Origin: Nemophila menziesii | Lineage: Eukaryota; Streptophyta; Magnoliopsida; Boraginales; Hydrophyllaceae | DNA length: 64,000 nt | NCBI GenBank assembly: GCA_029959085.1 | Contig: JARWIR010000027.1 | Location: forward strand, 3,410,001-3,474,000 | Direction: 5' to 3' | Shown here: one piece after another, positions 13,387 through 27,127 of the stretch | How positions within the stretch are numbered: position 1 is the first letter of the stretch | Layout: every line of letters begins with the position of its first letter | Notes under the pieces: model-generated | Told to the model about the DNA's origin: nothing | Databases searched by the model: none | What the model saw: only the letters and a program-made list of their open reading frames with translations | Made by a program: the position numbers and the translations under genes

Positions 13387-13972
13387 ATGGCTAAGGTGAT
13401 TGATATGAGAAGCGGAAAGAAAAGCAAAAGAGGCGGCAATTTCCAGAGAATGAGCTAGGGAGGCTTTAGAGGATGTTATTTATCTCGCAGATAAGGCTAA
13501 GATGAAGAGGAATCAAGCTTTATTAGCATCTGGAGTTGTTAACAGTAGAGCTATGAATTAGAATGGTGTTGGAGTGGTGGTCAGAGATGGAACTCGAGCC
13601 GTAGCCTGAGTAATGCCGGAAATTCACCACCGTAGGGGGAATAACATGGAGAGAATGGATAGCTCAGCCGAGATATTAGGAGCTTTAAACTCAGTTGAGT
13701 TAAGAGAGAAACATAGGTTAGTTTCAGGACAATCATCAAACTGTGGTGCAGCTATGAATATCGAAGCACCTAGGGTAGCTTCTAGCTCAATCACTTTGAA
13801 TTAAAGTCTTCAAAATCATCATCACATTGGAGCTAGTGTGAATGAAATTCAACATAAAGTGGGTAATGCGATGGTACTAGTTCATGTTCAAGAATTTGTT
13901 CCGATTCAAATCCTGGACGATGAAAATCAAATGCACAGTGTGGAAAATGGGCATAAGAAACCACCACAGTAA
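13387..13972 (+). pseudogene. Second broken frame, copy M5
   Basis: As M4. It also reads ATGCACAGTGTGG near the end (H-S-V for H-G-V). Confidence 0.55.
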
Positions 13973-15203
13973 AGGTTGTAATATTAATTTGTTTTTGTCT
14001 AATTAATTTTAGTTCTTTTTGGTTATAATTATGTTGTTTTGATTTTAGGTTTGAGTTAATGTTTAGAGGAGAGTTTTTGTTGGAAGAAAGAGAAATGCAG
14101 AGGCGTGTTATGTGTAAAGCTTCTGTGTAAGTAGAAAAAGTCGAAGCTGATGTACGTATTTAGAAAATTTCCCTGAACAACAAAAAAAATTTAGATTTCA
14201 TTTTCATTTTCTATAGTGCAAGGATCTATATTGTAATTAACTTTGTTATCAAATTGCATTATAAGTATCTTGGAATTCTATGTCACATACCCAGCAACTA
14301 CATGGACTTTTGTTATCAAATTGCACTATAGGTCCCTAAAAGATTTATGGAGGTATAAACCCCATAAAAAGAAAGTGGCTAATAGCCTACCACATAAACG
14401 GTTAAAACCCACTATTGATACTGCGGACCTTTGTTTTAAAATGTCACTAACGACACCTGAAAATCTGTCACATAAAAAATGGGTATAATCCCCACCTCTA
14501 CAATTGCAGGGACTTTTGTTATCAAATTGCAGTATAGGTCCTTGAAAATTCTATATAAAAAACATAAAATGGATACATATTAACATAATCAACATACATA
14601 ACATTATGCGTAAATTACTACCTATATATACATAAAATATACACAAAACACACATGTCTATACCCAATACTAAACAATACACGGATACAACCAAAAAAAT
14701 TACATAAAACTACATAAATCATTACTAATTTATACAATATCATAAATAATTAGGGTTAATAAAAACACTCTATATCAACTAATAAAGGATAATAAAATTA
14801 GGTGTTACTCAATAATTTTAGAAAAAAAAAAGAAACAAAATTTAATACAATCCCTATAAGAAAGCCATATTCAACCTATAAAATAAATTTTTATTTAGTA
14901 TTTTTGAAAATATTAATTCTAGTGAACTAGAACTCTCCAATGGCCAAACTATTTTTCTCTTTGAATATAAAATATTACTTGTCATAAAAAGAGAGTGTTA
15001 TTGTTAAGTGAGCTAGATAAAAAAAAGCCCAAATCACATCATTGGCATCATTTTTTATCTTTAGTCTCAGTTTAGTTTGTACATGACCAATCCATAACAC
15101 ACCGGCCTTATAATATAATACTTACACACACACACACCCGTACATCTTAAAAAAAATTTAACCTAAAAAATAAAGACGGCCGCCGAAATCAAACTTCTCT
15201 GTT

Positions 15204-15952
15204 CAAGGCGTCGTTCAATATGGCCTCCTGGATAAGGAAGATATTGTTAATCTATCAATAGCAAACAATATAGATGGCACTTTCTTAAAGGTAGTTACTT
15301 ACTTGTTTAATACTCTGAAAAATTAGTATGGACCAATCTTGTTTTTTGTAATTTGGTGTGCAGGTTGTATGAGGTTCCACTGATAAATACATAGGGAAAA
15401 GTGCAAGATTGATTAGTGAAATTTTCAATTATGCACGTGATTATCAAGTAAGAAAGGACATATTAGATGTTTATCATATGCACGCTTTTGATATATGATA
15501 AATATTTACATCTTGTTGTTCTTGTCCATCCAGACTTGCATAATCTTTATATATGAGATTGATGAGATTGGTAGATGTAAATTCAGTGAAAGAACAATTG
15601 TTTATCGTGAAATCTAGAGAATTTGAATGGAGGTCAGAAAGGTACCTCAATTAAATTAAAAAATAAATTAGTACTTTACGTGTTGATATAAATAATATTG
15701 GTATATATATCTAGGAAGAAATGATGTAGTGGTCCCGGGACTTCTTTGTCTAAGTAGATTAGATAGAAAAATCGAGATACCTTTACCTGACGAGCAATAA
15801 GGATTGAAAAGTCTCAAGATTTATTTTGTTTTGAAATTTAAACTTGCTGAGTTACTACACTAATAGCCGATTTTCGTAATATTTTTACGTAAATCGGTAT
15901 GGAAGCTCTTCGTGCAAAGTTTGATTATGTCATCCATCAAGATTTCGTGAAG
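15204..15952 (+). pseudogene. RPT4: RPT4 pseudogene, copy M6
   Basis: The Walker A block is further changed (CGTTCAATATGGCCTCCTGGATAAGG). Block b has GGGAAAAGTGC, giving IGKSA for IGESA. Block d has the CCCGGGACTTC variant. Confidence 0.84.
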
Positions 15953-16143
15953 GTAAAATTTAATTATCAGTTCGATTAATAGTGCAAATAACTTAAAAAT
16001 GTATTTCAAGAAACGATTATTAGTATTTTTTTTGTACATGTATATCATAAGTATTATTCAATTTACAGGAAAAGATAGTTGGTCATAATATTTCAAAAAG
16101 AAATAACATTCATTATAATTAGGGTATAGCTCTCCTAATAATA

Positions 16144-16729
16144 ATGGCTAAGGTGATTGATATGAGAAGCGGAAAGAAAAACAAAAGAGGCGGCAATTTC
16201 CAGAAAATGAGCTAGGGAGGCTTTAGAGGATGTTATTTATCTCGCAGCTAAGGCTAAGATGAAGAGGAATCAAGCTTTATTAGCATATGGAGTTGTTAAC
16301 AGTAGAGCTATGAATTTGAATGGTGTTGGAGTGGTGGTCAGAGATGGAACTCGAGCCGTAGCCTGAGTAATGCCTGAAATTCACCACCGTATGGGGAATA
16401 ACATGGAGAGAATGGATAGCTCAGCCGAGATATTAGGAGCTTTAAACTCAGTTGAGTTAAGAGAGAAACATAGGTTAGTTTCAGGACAATCATCAAACTG
16501 TGGTGCAGCTATGAATATCGAAGCACCTAGGGTAGCTTCTAGCTCAATCACTTTGAATTTAAGTCTTCAAAATCATCATCACATTGGAGCTAGTGTGAAT
16601 GAAATTCAACAGAAAGTGGGTAATGCGATGGTACTAGTTCATGTTCAAGAATTTGTTCCGATTCAAATCCTGGACGATGAAAATCAAATGCACGGTGTGG
16701 AAAATGGGCATAAGAAACCACCACAGTAA
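16144..16729 (+). pseudogene. Second broken frame, copy M6 (119-codon open stretch)
   Basis: TTGAATTTAAGT replaces TTGAATTAAAGT, so the stop after SITLN is absent. The frame from the ATG at 16370 stays open for 119 codons to the final TAA. The upstream TGA remains. Confidence 0.55.
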
Positions 16730-17947
16730 AGGTTGTAATATTAATTTGTTTTTGTCTAATTAATTTTAGTTCTTTTTGGTTATAATTATGTTGTTTTGAT
16801 TTTAGGTTTGAGTTAATGTTTAGAGGAGAGTTTTTGTTTGAAGAAAGAGAAATGCAGAGGCGTGTTATGTGTAAAGCTTCTGTGTAAGTAGAAAAAGTCG
16901 AAGCTGATGTACGTATTTAGAAAATTTCCCTGAACAACAAAAAAAATTTAGATTTCATTTTCATTTTCTATAGTGCAAGGATCTATATTGTAATTAACTT
17001 TGTTATCAAATTGCATTATAAGTATCTTGGAATTCTATGTCACACACCCAGCAACTACACGGACTTTTGTTATCAAATTGCACTATAGGTCCCTAAAAGA
17101 TTTATGGAGGTATAAACCCCATAAAAAGAAAGTGGCTAATAGCCTACCACATAAACGGTTAAAACCCACTATTGATAATGCGGACCTTTGTTTTAAATGT
17201 CACTATCGACACCTGAAATCTGTCACATACAAAATGGGTATAATCCTCACCTCTACAATTGCAGGGACTTTTGTTATCAAATTGCAGTATAGGTCCTTGA
17301 AAATTCTATATCAAAAACATAAAATGGGTACATATTAACATAATCAACATACATAACATTATGCGTAAATTACTACCTATATATACATAAAATATACACA
17401 AAACACACATATCTATACCCAATACTAAACAATACACACATACAACCAAAAAAATTACATAAATCATTACTAATTTATACAATATCATAAATAATTAGGG
17501 TTAATAAAAACACTCTATATCAACTAATAAAGGATAAAAAAATTAGGTGTTACTCAATAATTTTAGAAAAAAAAAGAAACAAAATTTAATACAATCCGTA
17601 TAAGAAAGCCATATTCAACCTATAAAATAATTTTTTTTTTTAGTATTTTTGAAAATATTATTTCTAGTGAACTAGAACTCTCCAATGGCCAAACTATTTT
17701 TCTCTTTGAATATAAAATATTACTTGTCATAAAAAGCTGAGTGTTATTGTTAAGTGAGCCAGATAAAAAAAAAAGCCCAAATCACATCAGTGGCATCATT
17801 TTTTATCTTTAGTCTCAATTTAGTTTGTACATGACCAATCCATAACACACCGGCCTTATAATATAATACTTACACACACACACTCGTACATCTTAAAAAA
17901 TTTAACCTAAAATATAAAGACGGCCGCCGAAATCAAAGTTCTCTGTT

Positions 17948-18695
17948 CAAGGCGTCCTTCAATATAGCCTCCTGGATTAGGTAGATATTGTTAATCTATC
18001 AATAGCAAGCAATATAGATGGCACTTTCTTAAAGGTACTTACTTACTTGTTTAATACTCTGAAAAATTAGTATGGACCAATCTTGTTTTTTGTAATTTGG
18101 TGTGCAGGTTGTATGAGGTTCCACTAATAAATACATAGGGGAAAGTGCAAGATTGATTAGTGAAATTTTCAATTATGCACGTGATTATCAAGTAAGAAAG
18201 GACATATTAGATGTTTATCATATGCACGCTTTTGATATATGATAAATATTTACATCTTGTTGTTCTTGTCCATCCAGACTTGCATAATCTTTATATATGA
18301 GATTGATGTGATTGGTAGACGTAAATTCAGTGAAAGAACAATTGTTTATCGTGAAATCTAGAGAATTTGAATGGAGGTCGGAAAGGTACCTCAATTAAAT
18401 TAAAAAATAAATTAGTACTTTACGTGTTGAGATAAATAATATTGTATATATATCTAGGAAGAAATAATGTAGTGGTCCCGGGTCTTCTTTGTCTAAGTAG
18501 ATTAGATAGAAAAATCGAGATACCTTTACCTGACGAGCAATAAGGATTGAAAAGTCTCAAGATTTATTTTGTTTTGAAATTTAAACTTGCTGAGTTACTA
18601 CACTAATAGCCGATTTTCGTAATATTTTTACGTAAATCGGTATGGAAGCTCTTCGTGCAAAGTTTGATTATGTCATCCATCAAGATTTCGTGAAG
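17948..18695 (+). pseudogene. RPT4: RPT4 pseudogene, copy M7
   Basis: Block b has CCACTAATAAATAC near 18121 (D to N in STDKYIG). Block d is full length, unlike its derivative in M10. Confidence 0.84.
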
Positions 18696-18885
18696 GTAAA
18701 ATTTTATTATCGGTTCGATTAATAGTGCAAATAACTTAAAAATGTATTTCAAGAAACGATTATTTGTATTTTTTTTGTACATGTATATCATAAGTATTAT
18801 TCAATTTACAGGAAAAGATAGTTGGTCATGACATTTCAAAAGAAATAATATTCATTATAATTAGGGTATAGCTCTCCTAATAATA

Positions 18886-19471
18886 ATGGCTAAGGTGATT
18901 GATATGAGAAGCGGAAAGAAAAGCAAAAGAGGCGGCAATTTCCAGAGAATGAGCTAGGGAGGCTTTAGAGGATGTTATTTATCTCGCAGATAAGGCTAAG
19001 ATGAAGAGGAATCAAGCTTTATTAGCATATGGAGTTGTTAACAGTAGAGCTATGAATTAGAATGGTGTTGGAGTGGTGGTCAGAGATGGAACTCGAGCCG
19101 TAGCCTGAGTAATGCCGGAAATTCACCACCGTATTGGGAATAACATGGAGAGAATGGATAGCTCAGCCGAGATATTAGGAGCTTTAAACTAAGTTGAGTT
19201 AAGAGAGAAACATAGGTTAGTTTCAGGACAATCATCAAACTGTGGTGCAGCTATGAATATCGAAGCACCTAGGGTAGCTTCTAGCTCAATCACTTTGAAT
19301 TAAAGTCTTCAAAATCATCATCACATTGGAGCTAGTGTGAATGAAATTCAACATAAAGTGGGTAATGCGATGGTACTAGTTCATGTTCAAGAATTTGTTC
19401 CGATTCAAATCCTGGACGATGAAAATCAAATGCACGGTGTGGAAAATGGGCATAAAAAACCACCACAGTAA
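18886..19471 (+). pseudogene. Second broken frame, copy M7
   Basis: Additional private stop TAA at 19190-19192 (TTAAACTAAGTTGAG), plus the AATTAGAATGG stop near 19055. Confidence 0.55.
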
Positions 19472-20696
19472 AGGTTGTAATATTAATTTGTTTTTGTCTA
19501 ATTAATTTTAGTTCTTTTTGGTTATAATTATGTTGTTTTGATTTTAGGTTTGAGTTAATGTTTAGAGGAGAGTTTTTGTTGGAAGAAAGAGAAATGCAGA
19601 GGCGTGTTATGTGTAAAGCTTCTGTAAGTAGAAAAAGTCGAGGCTGATGTACGTATTTAGAAAATTTCCCTGAACAAGAAAAAAAATTTAGATTTCATTT
19701 TCATTTTCTATAGTGCAAGGATCTATATTGTAATTAACTTTGTTATCAAATTGCATTATAAGTATCTTGGAATTCTATGTCACATACCCAGCAACTACAC
19801 AGACTTTTGTTATCAAATTGCACTATAGGTCCCTAAAAGATTTATGGAGGTATAAACCCCATAAAAAGAAAGTGGCTAATAGCTTACCACATAAACGGTT
19901 AAAACCCACTATTGATAATGCGGACCTTTGTTTTAAAATGTCACTATCGACACCTGAAATCTGTCACATACAAAATGGGTATAATCCTCACCTCTACAAT
20001 TGCAGGGACTTTTGTTATCAAATTGCAGTATAGGTCCTTGAAAATTCTATATCAAAAACATAAAATGGGTACATATTAACATAATCAACATACATAACAT
20101 TATGCGTAAATTACTACCTATATATACATAAAATATACACAAAACACACATATCTATACCCAATACTAAACAATACACACATACAACCAAAAAAATTACA
20201 TAAAACTACAAAAATCATTACTAATTTATACAATATCATAAATAATTAGGGTTAATAAAAACACTCTATATCAACTAATAAAGGATAAAAAAATTAGGTG
20301 TTACTCAATAATTTTAGAAAAAAAAAGAAACAAAATTTAATACAATCCCTATAAGAAAGCCATATTCAACCTATAAAATAAATTTGTTTTTAGTATTTTT
20401 TAAAATATTATTTCTAGTGAACTAGGACTCTCTAATGGCCAAACTATTTTTCTCTTTGAATATAAAATATTACTTGTCATAAAAAGCGAGTGTTATTGTT
20501 AAGTGAGCTAGATAAAAAAAAAGCCCAAATCACATCATTGGCATCATTTTTTATCTTTAGTCTCAATTTAGTTTGTACATGACCAATCCATAACACACCG
20601 GCCTTATAATATAATACTTACACACACACACTCGTACATCTTAAAAAAAATTAACCTAAAATATAAAGACGGCCGCCGAAATCAAAGTTCTATTTT

Positions 20697-21437
20697 CAAG
20701 GCGTCCTTCAATATAGCCTCCTGGATTAGGAAGATATTGTTAATCTATCAATAGCAAGCAATATAGATGGCACTTTCTTAAAGGTACTTACTTACTTGTT
20801 TAATACTCTGAAAAATTAGTATGGACCAATCTTGTTTTTTGTAATTTGGTGTGCAGGTTGTATGAGGTTCCACTGATAAATACATAGGGGAAAGTGCAAG
20901 ATTGATTAGTGAAATTTTCAATTATGCACGTGATTATCAAGTAAGAAAGGACATATTAGATGTTTATCATATGCACGCTTTTGATATATAATAAATATTT
21001 ACATCTTGTTGTTCTTGTCCATCCAGACTTGCATAATCTTTATATATGAGATTGATGTGATTGGTAGACGTAAATTCAGTGAAAGAACAATTGTTTATAG
21101 TGAAATCTAGAGAATTTGAATGGAGGTCAGAAAGGTACCTCAATTAAATTAAAAAATAAATTAGTACTTTACGTGTTGAGATAAATAATATTGGTATATA
21201 TATCTAGGAAGAAATGATGTAGTGGTCCCTTTGTCTAAGTAGATTAGATAGAAAAATCGAGATACCTTTACCTGACGAGCAATAAGGATTGAAAAGTCTC
21301 AAGATTTATTTTGTTTTAAAATTTAAACTTGCTGAGTTACTACACTAATAGCCGATTTTCGTAATATTTTTACGTAAATCGGTATGGAGGCTCTTCGTGC
21401 AAAGTTTGATTATGTCATCCATCAAGATTTCGTGAAG
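20697..21437 (+). pseudogene. RPT4: RPT4 pseudogene, copy M8
   Basis: An 8-bp deletion (GGGTCTTC lost after 21229) adds a frameshift in the DVLDPALL-like block d. The start of block a reads TATTTTCAAGG. Confidence 0.84.
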
Positions 21438-21627
21438 GTAAAATTTAATTATCGGTTCGATTAATAGTGCAAATAACTTAAAAATTTATTTCAAGAAACG
21501 ATTATTTGTATTTTTTTTGTGCATGTATATCATAAGTATTATTCAATTTACAGGAAAAGATAGTTGTTCATGACATTTCAAAAGAAATAATATTCATTAT
21601 AATTAGGGTATAGCTCTCCTAATAATA

Positions 21628-22213
21628 ATGGCTAAGGTGATTGATATGAGAAGCGGAAAGAAAAGCAAAAGAGGCGGCAATTTCCAGAGAATGAGCTAGG
21701 GAGGCTTTAGAGGATGTTATTTATCTCGCAGATAAGGCTAAGATGAAGAGGAATCAAGCTTTATTAGCATCTGGAGTTGTTAACAGTAGAGCTATGAATT
21801 AGAATGGTGTTGGAGTGGTGGTCAGAGATGGAACTCGAGCCGTAGCCTGAGTAATGCCGGAAATTCACCACCGTAGGGGGAATAACATGGAGAGAATGGA
21901 TAGCTCAGCCGAGATATTAGGAGCTTTAAACTCAGATGAGTTAAGAGAGAAACATAGGTTAGTTTCAGGACAATCATCAAACTGTGGTGCAGCTATGAAT
22001 ATCGAAGCACCTAGGGTAGCTTCTAGCTCAATCACTTTGAATTAAAGTCTTCAAAATCATCATCACATTGGAGCTAGTGTGAATGAAATTCAACATAAAG
22101 TGGGTAATGCGATGGTACTAGTTCATGTTCAAGAATTTGTTCCGATTCAAATCCTGGACGATGAAAATCAAATGCACGGTGTGGAAAATGGGCATAAGAA
22201 ACCACCACAGTAA
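21628..22213 (+). pseudogene. Second broken frame, copy M8
   Basis: M3-type copy with the extra TAG. A private change reads LNSDELREK (GATGAG near 21935). Confidence 0.55.
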
Positions 22214-23444
22214 AGGTTGTAATATTAATTTGTTTTTGTCTAATTAATTTTAGTTCTTTTTGGTTATAATTATGTTGTTTTGATTTTAGGTTTGAGTTAA
22301 TGTTTAGAGGAGAGTTTTTGTTGGAAGAAAGAGAAATGCAGAGGCGTGTTATGTGTAAAGCTTCTGTGTAAGTAGAAAAAGTCGAAGCTGATGTACGTAT
22401 TTAGAAAATTTCCCTGAACAACAAAAAAAAATTAGATTTCATTTTCATTTTCTATAGTGCAAGGATCTATATTGTAATTAACTTTGTTATCAAATTGCAT
22501 TATAAGTATCTTGGAATTCTATGTCACATACCCAGCAACTACATGGACTTTTGTTATCAAATTGCACTATAGGTCCCTAAAAGATTTATGGAGGTATAAA
22601 CCCCATAAAAAGAAAGTGGCTAATAGCCTACCACATAAACGGTTAAAACCCACTATTGATACTGCGGACCTTTGTTTTAAAATGTCACTAACGACACCTG
22701 AAAATCTGTCACATAAAAAATGGGTATAATCCCCACCTCTACAATTGCAGGGACTTTTGTTATCAAATTGCAGTATAGGTCCTTGAAAATTCTATATAAA
22801 AAACATAAAATGGATACATATTAACATAATCAACATACATAACATTATGCGTAAATTACTACCTATATATACATAAAATATACACAAAACACACATGTCT
22901 ATACCCAATACTAAACAATACACGCATACAACCAAAAAAATTACATAAAACTACATAAATCATTACTAATTTATACAATATCATAAATAATTAGGGTTAA
23001 TAAAAACACTCTATATCAACTAATAAAGGATAAAAAAATTAGGTGTTACTCAATAATTTTAGAAAAAAAAAAGAAACAAAATTTAATACAATCCCTATAA
23101 GAAAGCCATATTCAACCTATAAAATAAATTTTTATTTAGTATTTTTGAAAATATTATTTCTACTGAACTAGAACTCTCCAATGGCCAAACTATTTTTCTC
23201 TTTGAATATAAAATATTACTTGTCATAAAAAGAGAGTGTTATTGTTAAGTGAGCTAGATAAAAAAAAGCCCAAATCACATCATTGGAATCATTTTTTATC
23301 TTTAGTCTCAGTTTAGTTTGTACATGACCAATCCATAACACACCGGCCTTATAATATAATACTTACACACACACACACTCGTACATCTTAAAAAAAATTT
23401 AACCTACAAAATAAAGGCGGCCGCCGAAATCAAACTTCTCTGTT

Positions 23445-24193
23445 CAAGGCGTCCTTCAATATGGCCTCCTAGATAAGGAAGATATTGTTAATCTATCAAT
23501 AGCAAACAATATAGATGGCACTTTCTTAAAGGTAGTTACTTACTTGTTTAATACTCTGAAAAATTAGTATGGACCAATCTTGTTTTTTGTAATTTGGTGT
23601 GCAGGTTGTATGAGGTTCCACTGATAAATACATAGGGAAAAGTGCAAGATTGATTAGTGAAATTTTCAATTATGCACGTGATTATCAAGTAAGAAAGAAC
23701 ACATTAGATGTTTATCATATGCACGCTTTTGATATATGATAAATATTTACATCTTGTTGTTCTTGTCCATCCAGACTTGCATAATCTTTATATATGAGAT
23801 TGATGAGATTGGTAGACGTAAATTCAGTGAAAGAACAATTGTTTATCGTGAAATCTAGAGAATTTGAATGGAGGTCAGAAAGGTACCTCAATTAAATTAA
23901 AAAATAAATTAGTACTTTACGTGTTGATATAAATAATATTGGTATATATATCTAGGAAGAAATGATGTAGTGGTCCCGGGACTTCTTTGTCTAAGTAGAT
24001 TAGATAGAAAAATCGAGATACCTTTACCTGACGAGCAATAAGGATTGAAAAGTCTCAAGATTTATTTTGTTTTGAAATTTAAACTTGCTGAGTTACTACA
24101 CTAATAGCCGATTTTCGTAATATTTTTACGTAAATCGGTATGGAAGCTCTTCGTGCAAAGTTTGATTATGTCATCCATCAAGATTTCGTGAAG
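23445..24193 (+). pseudogene. RPT4: RPT4 pseudogene, copy M9
   Basis: Copy of the M6 version with the same CCCGGGACTTC and IGKSA marks. It also reads AAAGAACACATTAG in the intron after block b. Confidence 0.84.
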
Positions 24194-24384
24194 GTAAAAT
24201 TTAATTATCAGTTCGATTAATAGTGCAAATAACTTAAAAATGTATTTCAAGAAACGATTATTAGTATTTTTTTTGTACATGTATATCATAAGTATTATTC
24301 AATTTACAGGAAAAGATAGTTGGTCATAATATTTCAAAAAGAAATAACATTCATTATAATTAGGGTATAGCTCTCCTAATAATA

Positions 24385-24970
24385 ATGGCTAAGGTGATTG
24401 ATATGAGAAGCGGAAAGAAAAACAAAAGAGGCGGCAATTTCCAGAAAATGAGCTAGGGAGGCTTTAGAGGATGTTATTTATCTCGCAGCTAAGGCTAAGA
24501 TGAAGAGGAATCAAGCTTTATTAGCATATGGAGTTGTTAACAGTAGAGCTATGAATTTGAATGGTGTTGGAGTGGTGGTCAGAGATGGAACTCGAGCCGT
24601 AGCCTGAGTAATGCCGGAAATTCACCACCGTATGGGGAATAACATGGAGAGAATGGATAGCTCAGCCGAGATATTAGGAGCTTTAAACTCAGTTGAGTTA
24701 AGAGAGAAACATAGGTTAGTTTCAGGACAATCATCAAACTGTGGTGCAGCTATGAATATCGAAGCACCTAGGGTAGCTTCTAGCTCAATCACTTTGAATT
24801 TAAGTCTTCAAAATCATCATCACATTGGAGCTAGTGTGAATGAAATTCAACAGAAAGTGGGTAATGCGATGGTACTAGTTCATGTTCAAGAATTTGTTCC
24901 GATTCAAATCCTGGACGATGAAAATCAAATGCACGGTGTGGAAAATGGGCATAAGAAACCACCACAGTAA
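24385..24970 (+). pseudogene. Second broken frame, copy M9 (119-codon open stretch)
   Basis: Same open version as M6, open from the ATG at 24611 to the TAA at 24968-24970. Confidence 0.55.
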
Positions 24971-26195
24971 AGGTTGTAATATTAATTTGTTTTTGTCTAA
25001 TTAATTTTAGTTCTTTTTGGTTATAATTATGTTGTTTTGATTTTAGGTTTGAGTTAATGTTTAGAGGAGAGTTTTTGTTTGAAGAAAGAGAAATGCAGAG
25101 GCGTGTTATGTGTAAAGCTTCTGTGTAAGTAGAAAAAGTCGAGGCTGATGTACGTATTTAGAAAATTTCCCTGAACAACAAAAAAAATTTAGATTTCATT
25201 TTCATTTTCTATAGTGCAAGGATCTATATTGTAATTAACTTTGTTATCAAATTGCATTATAAGTATCTTGGAATTCTATGTCACATACCCAGCAACTACA
25301 CGGACTTTTGTTATCAAATTGCACTATAGGTCCCTAAAAGATTTATGGAGGTATAAACCCCATAAAAAGAAAGTGGCTAATAGCCTACCACATAAACGGT
25401 TAAAACCCACTATTGATAATGCGGACCTTTGTTTTAAATGTCACTATCGACACCTGAAATCTGTCACATACAAAATGGGTATAATCCTCACCTCTACAAT
25501 TGCAGGGTCTTTTGTTATCAAATTGCAGTATAGGTCCTTGAAAATTCTATATCAAAAACATAAAATGGGTACATATTAACATAATCAACATACATAACAT
25601 TATGCGTAAATTACTACCTATATAGACATAAAATATACACAAAACACACATATCTATACCCAATACTAAACAATACACACATACAACCAAAAAAATTACA
25701 TAAAACTACAAAAATCATTACTAATTTATACAATATCATAAATAATTAGGGTTAATAAAAACACTCTATATCAACTAATAAAGGATAAAAAAATTAGGTG
25801 TTACTCAATAATTTTAGAAAAAAAAAGAAACAAAATTTAATACAATCCCTATAAGAAAGCCATATTCAACCTATAAAATAAATTTGTTTTTAGTATTTTT
25901 GAAAATATTATTTCTAGTGAACTAGGACTCTCCAATGGCCAAACTATTTTTCTCTTTGAATATAAAATATTACTTGTCATAAAAAGCGAGTGTTATTGTT
26001 AAGTGAGCTAGATTAAAAAAAGCCCAAATCACATCATTGGCATCATTTTTTATCTTTAGTCTCAATTTAGTTTGTACATGACCAATCCATAACACACCGG
26101 CCTTATAATATAATACTTACACACACTCACTCGTACATCTTAAAAAAATTTAACCTAAAATATAAAGACGGCCGCCGAAATCAAAGTTCTATTTT

Positions 26196-26936
26196 CAAGG
26201 CGTCCTTCAATATAGCCTCCTGGATTAGGAAGATATTGTTAATCTATCAATAGCAAGCAATATAGATGGCACTTTCTTAAAGGTACTTACTTACTTGTTT
26301 AATACTCTGAAAAATTAGTATGGACCAATCTTGTTTTTTGTAATTTGGTGTGCAGGTTGTATGAGGTTCCACTGATAAATACATAGGGGAAAGTGCAAGA
26401 TTGATTAGTGAAATTTTCAATTATGCACGTGATTATCAAGTAAGAAAGGACATATTAGATGTTTATCATATGCACGCTTTTGATATATAATAAATATTTA
26501 CATCTTGTTGTTCTTGTCAATCCAGACTTGCATAATCTTTATATATGAGATTGATGTGATTGGTAGACGTAAATTCAGTGAAAGAACAATTGTTTATAGT
26601 GAAATCTAGAGAATTTGAATGGAGGTCAGAAAGGTACCTCAATTAAATTAAAAAATAAATTAGTACTTTACGTGTTGAGATAAATAATATTGGTATATAT
26701 ATCTAGGAAGAAATGATGTAGTGGTCCCTTTGTCTAAGTAGATTAGATAGAAAAATCGAGATACCTTTACCTGACGAGCAATAAGGATTGAAAAGTCTCA
26801 AGATTTATTTTGTTTTAAAATTTAAACTTGCTGAGTTACTACACTAATAGCCGATTTTTGTAATATTTTTACGTAAATCGGTATGGAGGCTCTTCGTGCA
26901 AAGTTTGATTATGTCATCCATCAAGATTTCGTGAAG
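26196..26936 (+). pseudogene. RPT4: RPT4 pseudogene, copy M10
   Basis: M8-like, with the 8-bp deletion after 26728. Block e starts GCCGATTTTTGTAAT, changing ADFRN to ADFCN. Confidence 0.84.
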
Positions 26937-27127
26937 GTAAAATTTAATTATCGGTTTGATAAATAGTGCAAATAACTTAAAAATTTATTTCAAGAAACGA
27001 TTATTTGTATTTTTTTTGTACATGTATATCATAAGTATTATTCAATTTACAGGAAAAGATAGTTGGTCATAATATTTCAAAAAGAAATAACATTCATTAT
27101 AATTAGGGTATAGCTCTCCTAATAATA

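Larger units (their letters stand above)
11505..14242 (+). repeat. Satellite unit M5 (2,738 bp)
   Basis: Third member of the 2,738-bp group, with the 14-bp loss near 12017. It differs from M4 by only scattered single bases. Confidence 0.96.
14243..16999 (+). repeat. Satellite unit M6 (2,757 bp)
   Basis: Shares private marks with M9, 8,241 bp downstream: TATATAAAAAACATAAAATGG near 14551, GGTCCCGGGACTTC near 15731, and GGTCATAATATTTC near 16081. These marks identify it as the first unit of a duplicated three-unit block. Confidence 0.95.
17000..19739 (+). repeat. Satellite unit M7 (2,740 bp)
   Basis: It has lost one A in the diverged sub-repeat (TTTTAAATGTCAC near 17190), a mark shared with M10 and M11. 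A private 10-bp loss (AAAACTACAT) lies near 17458. Confidence 0.95.
19740..22483 (+). repeat. Satellite unit M8 (2,744 bp)
   Basis: Carries ACTACAAAAATC near 20207, TATTTTCAAGG near 20691 and an 8-bp deletion after 21229. All three are also found in M10 and M11. Confidence 0.95.
22484..25240 (+). repeat. Satellite unit M9 (2,757 bp), duplicate of M6
   Basis: Same length as M6 and the same private marks, including GGTCCCGGGACTTC near 23972. It starts exactly 8,241 bp after M6. Confidence 0.95.
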
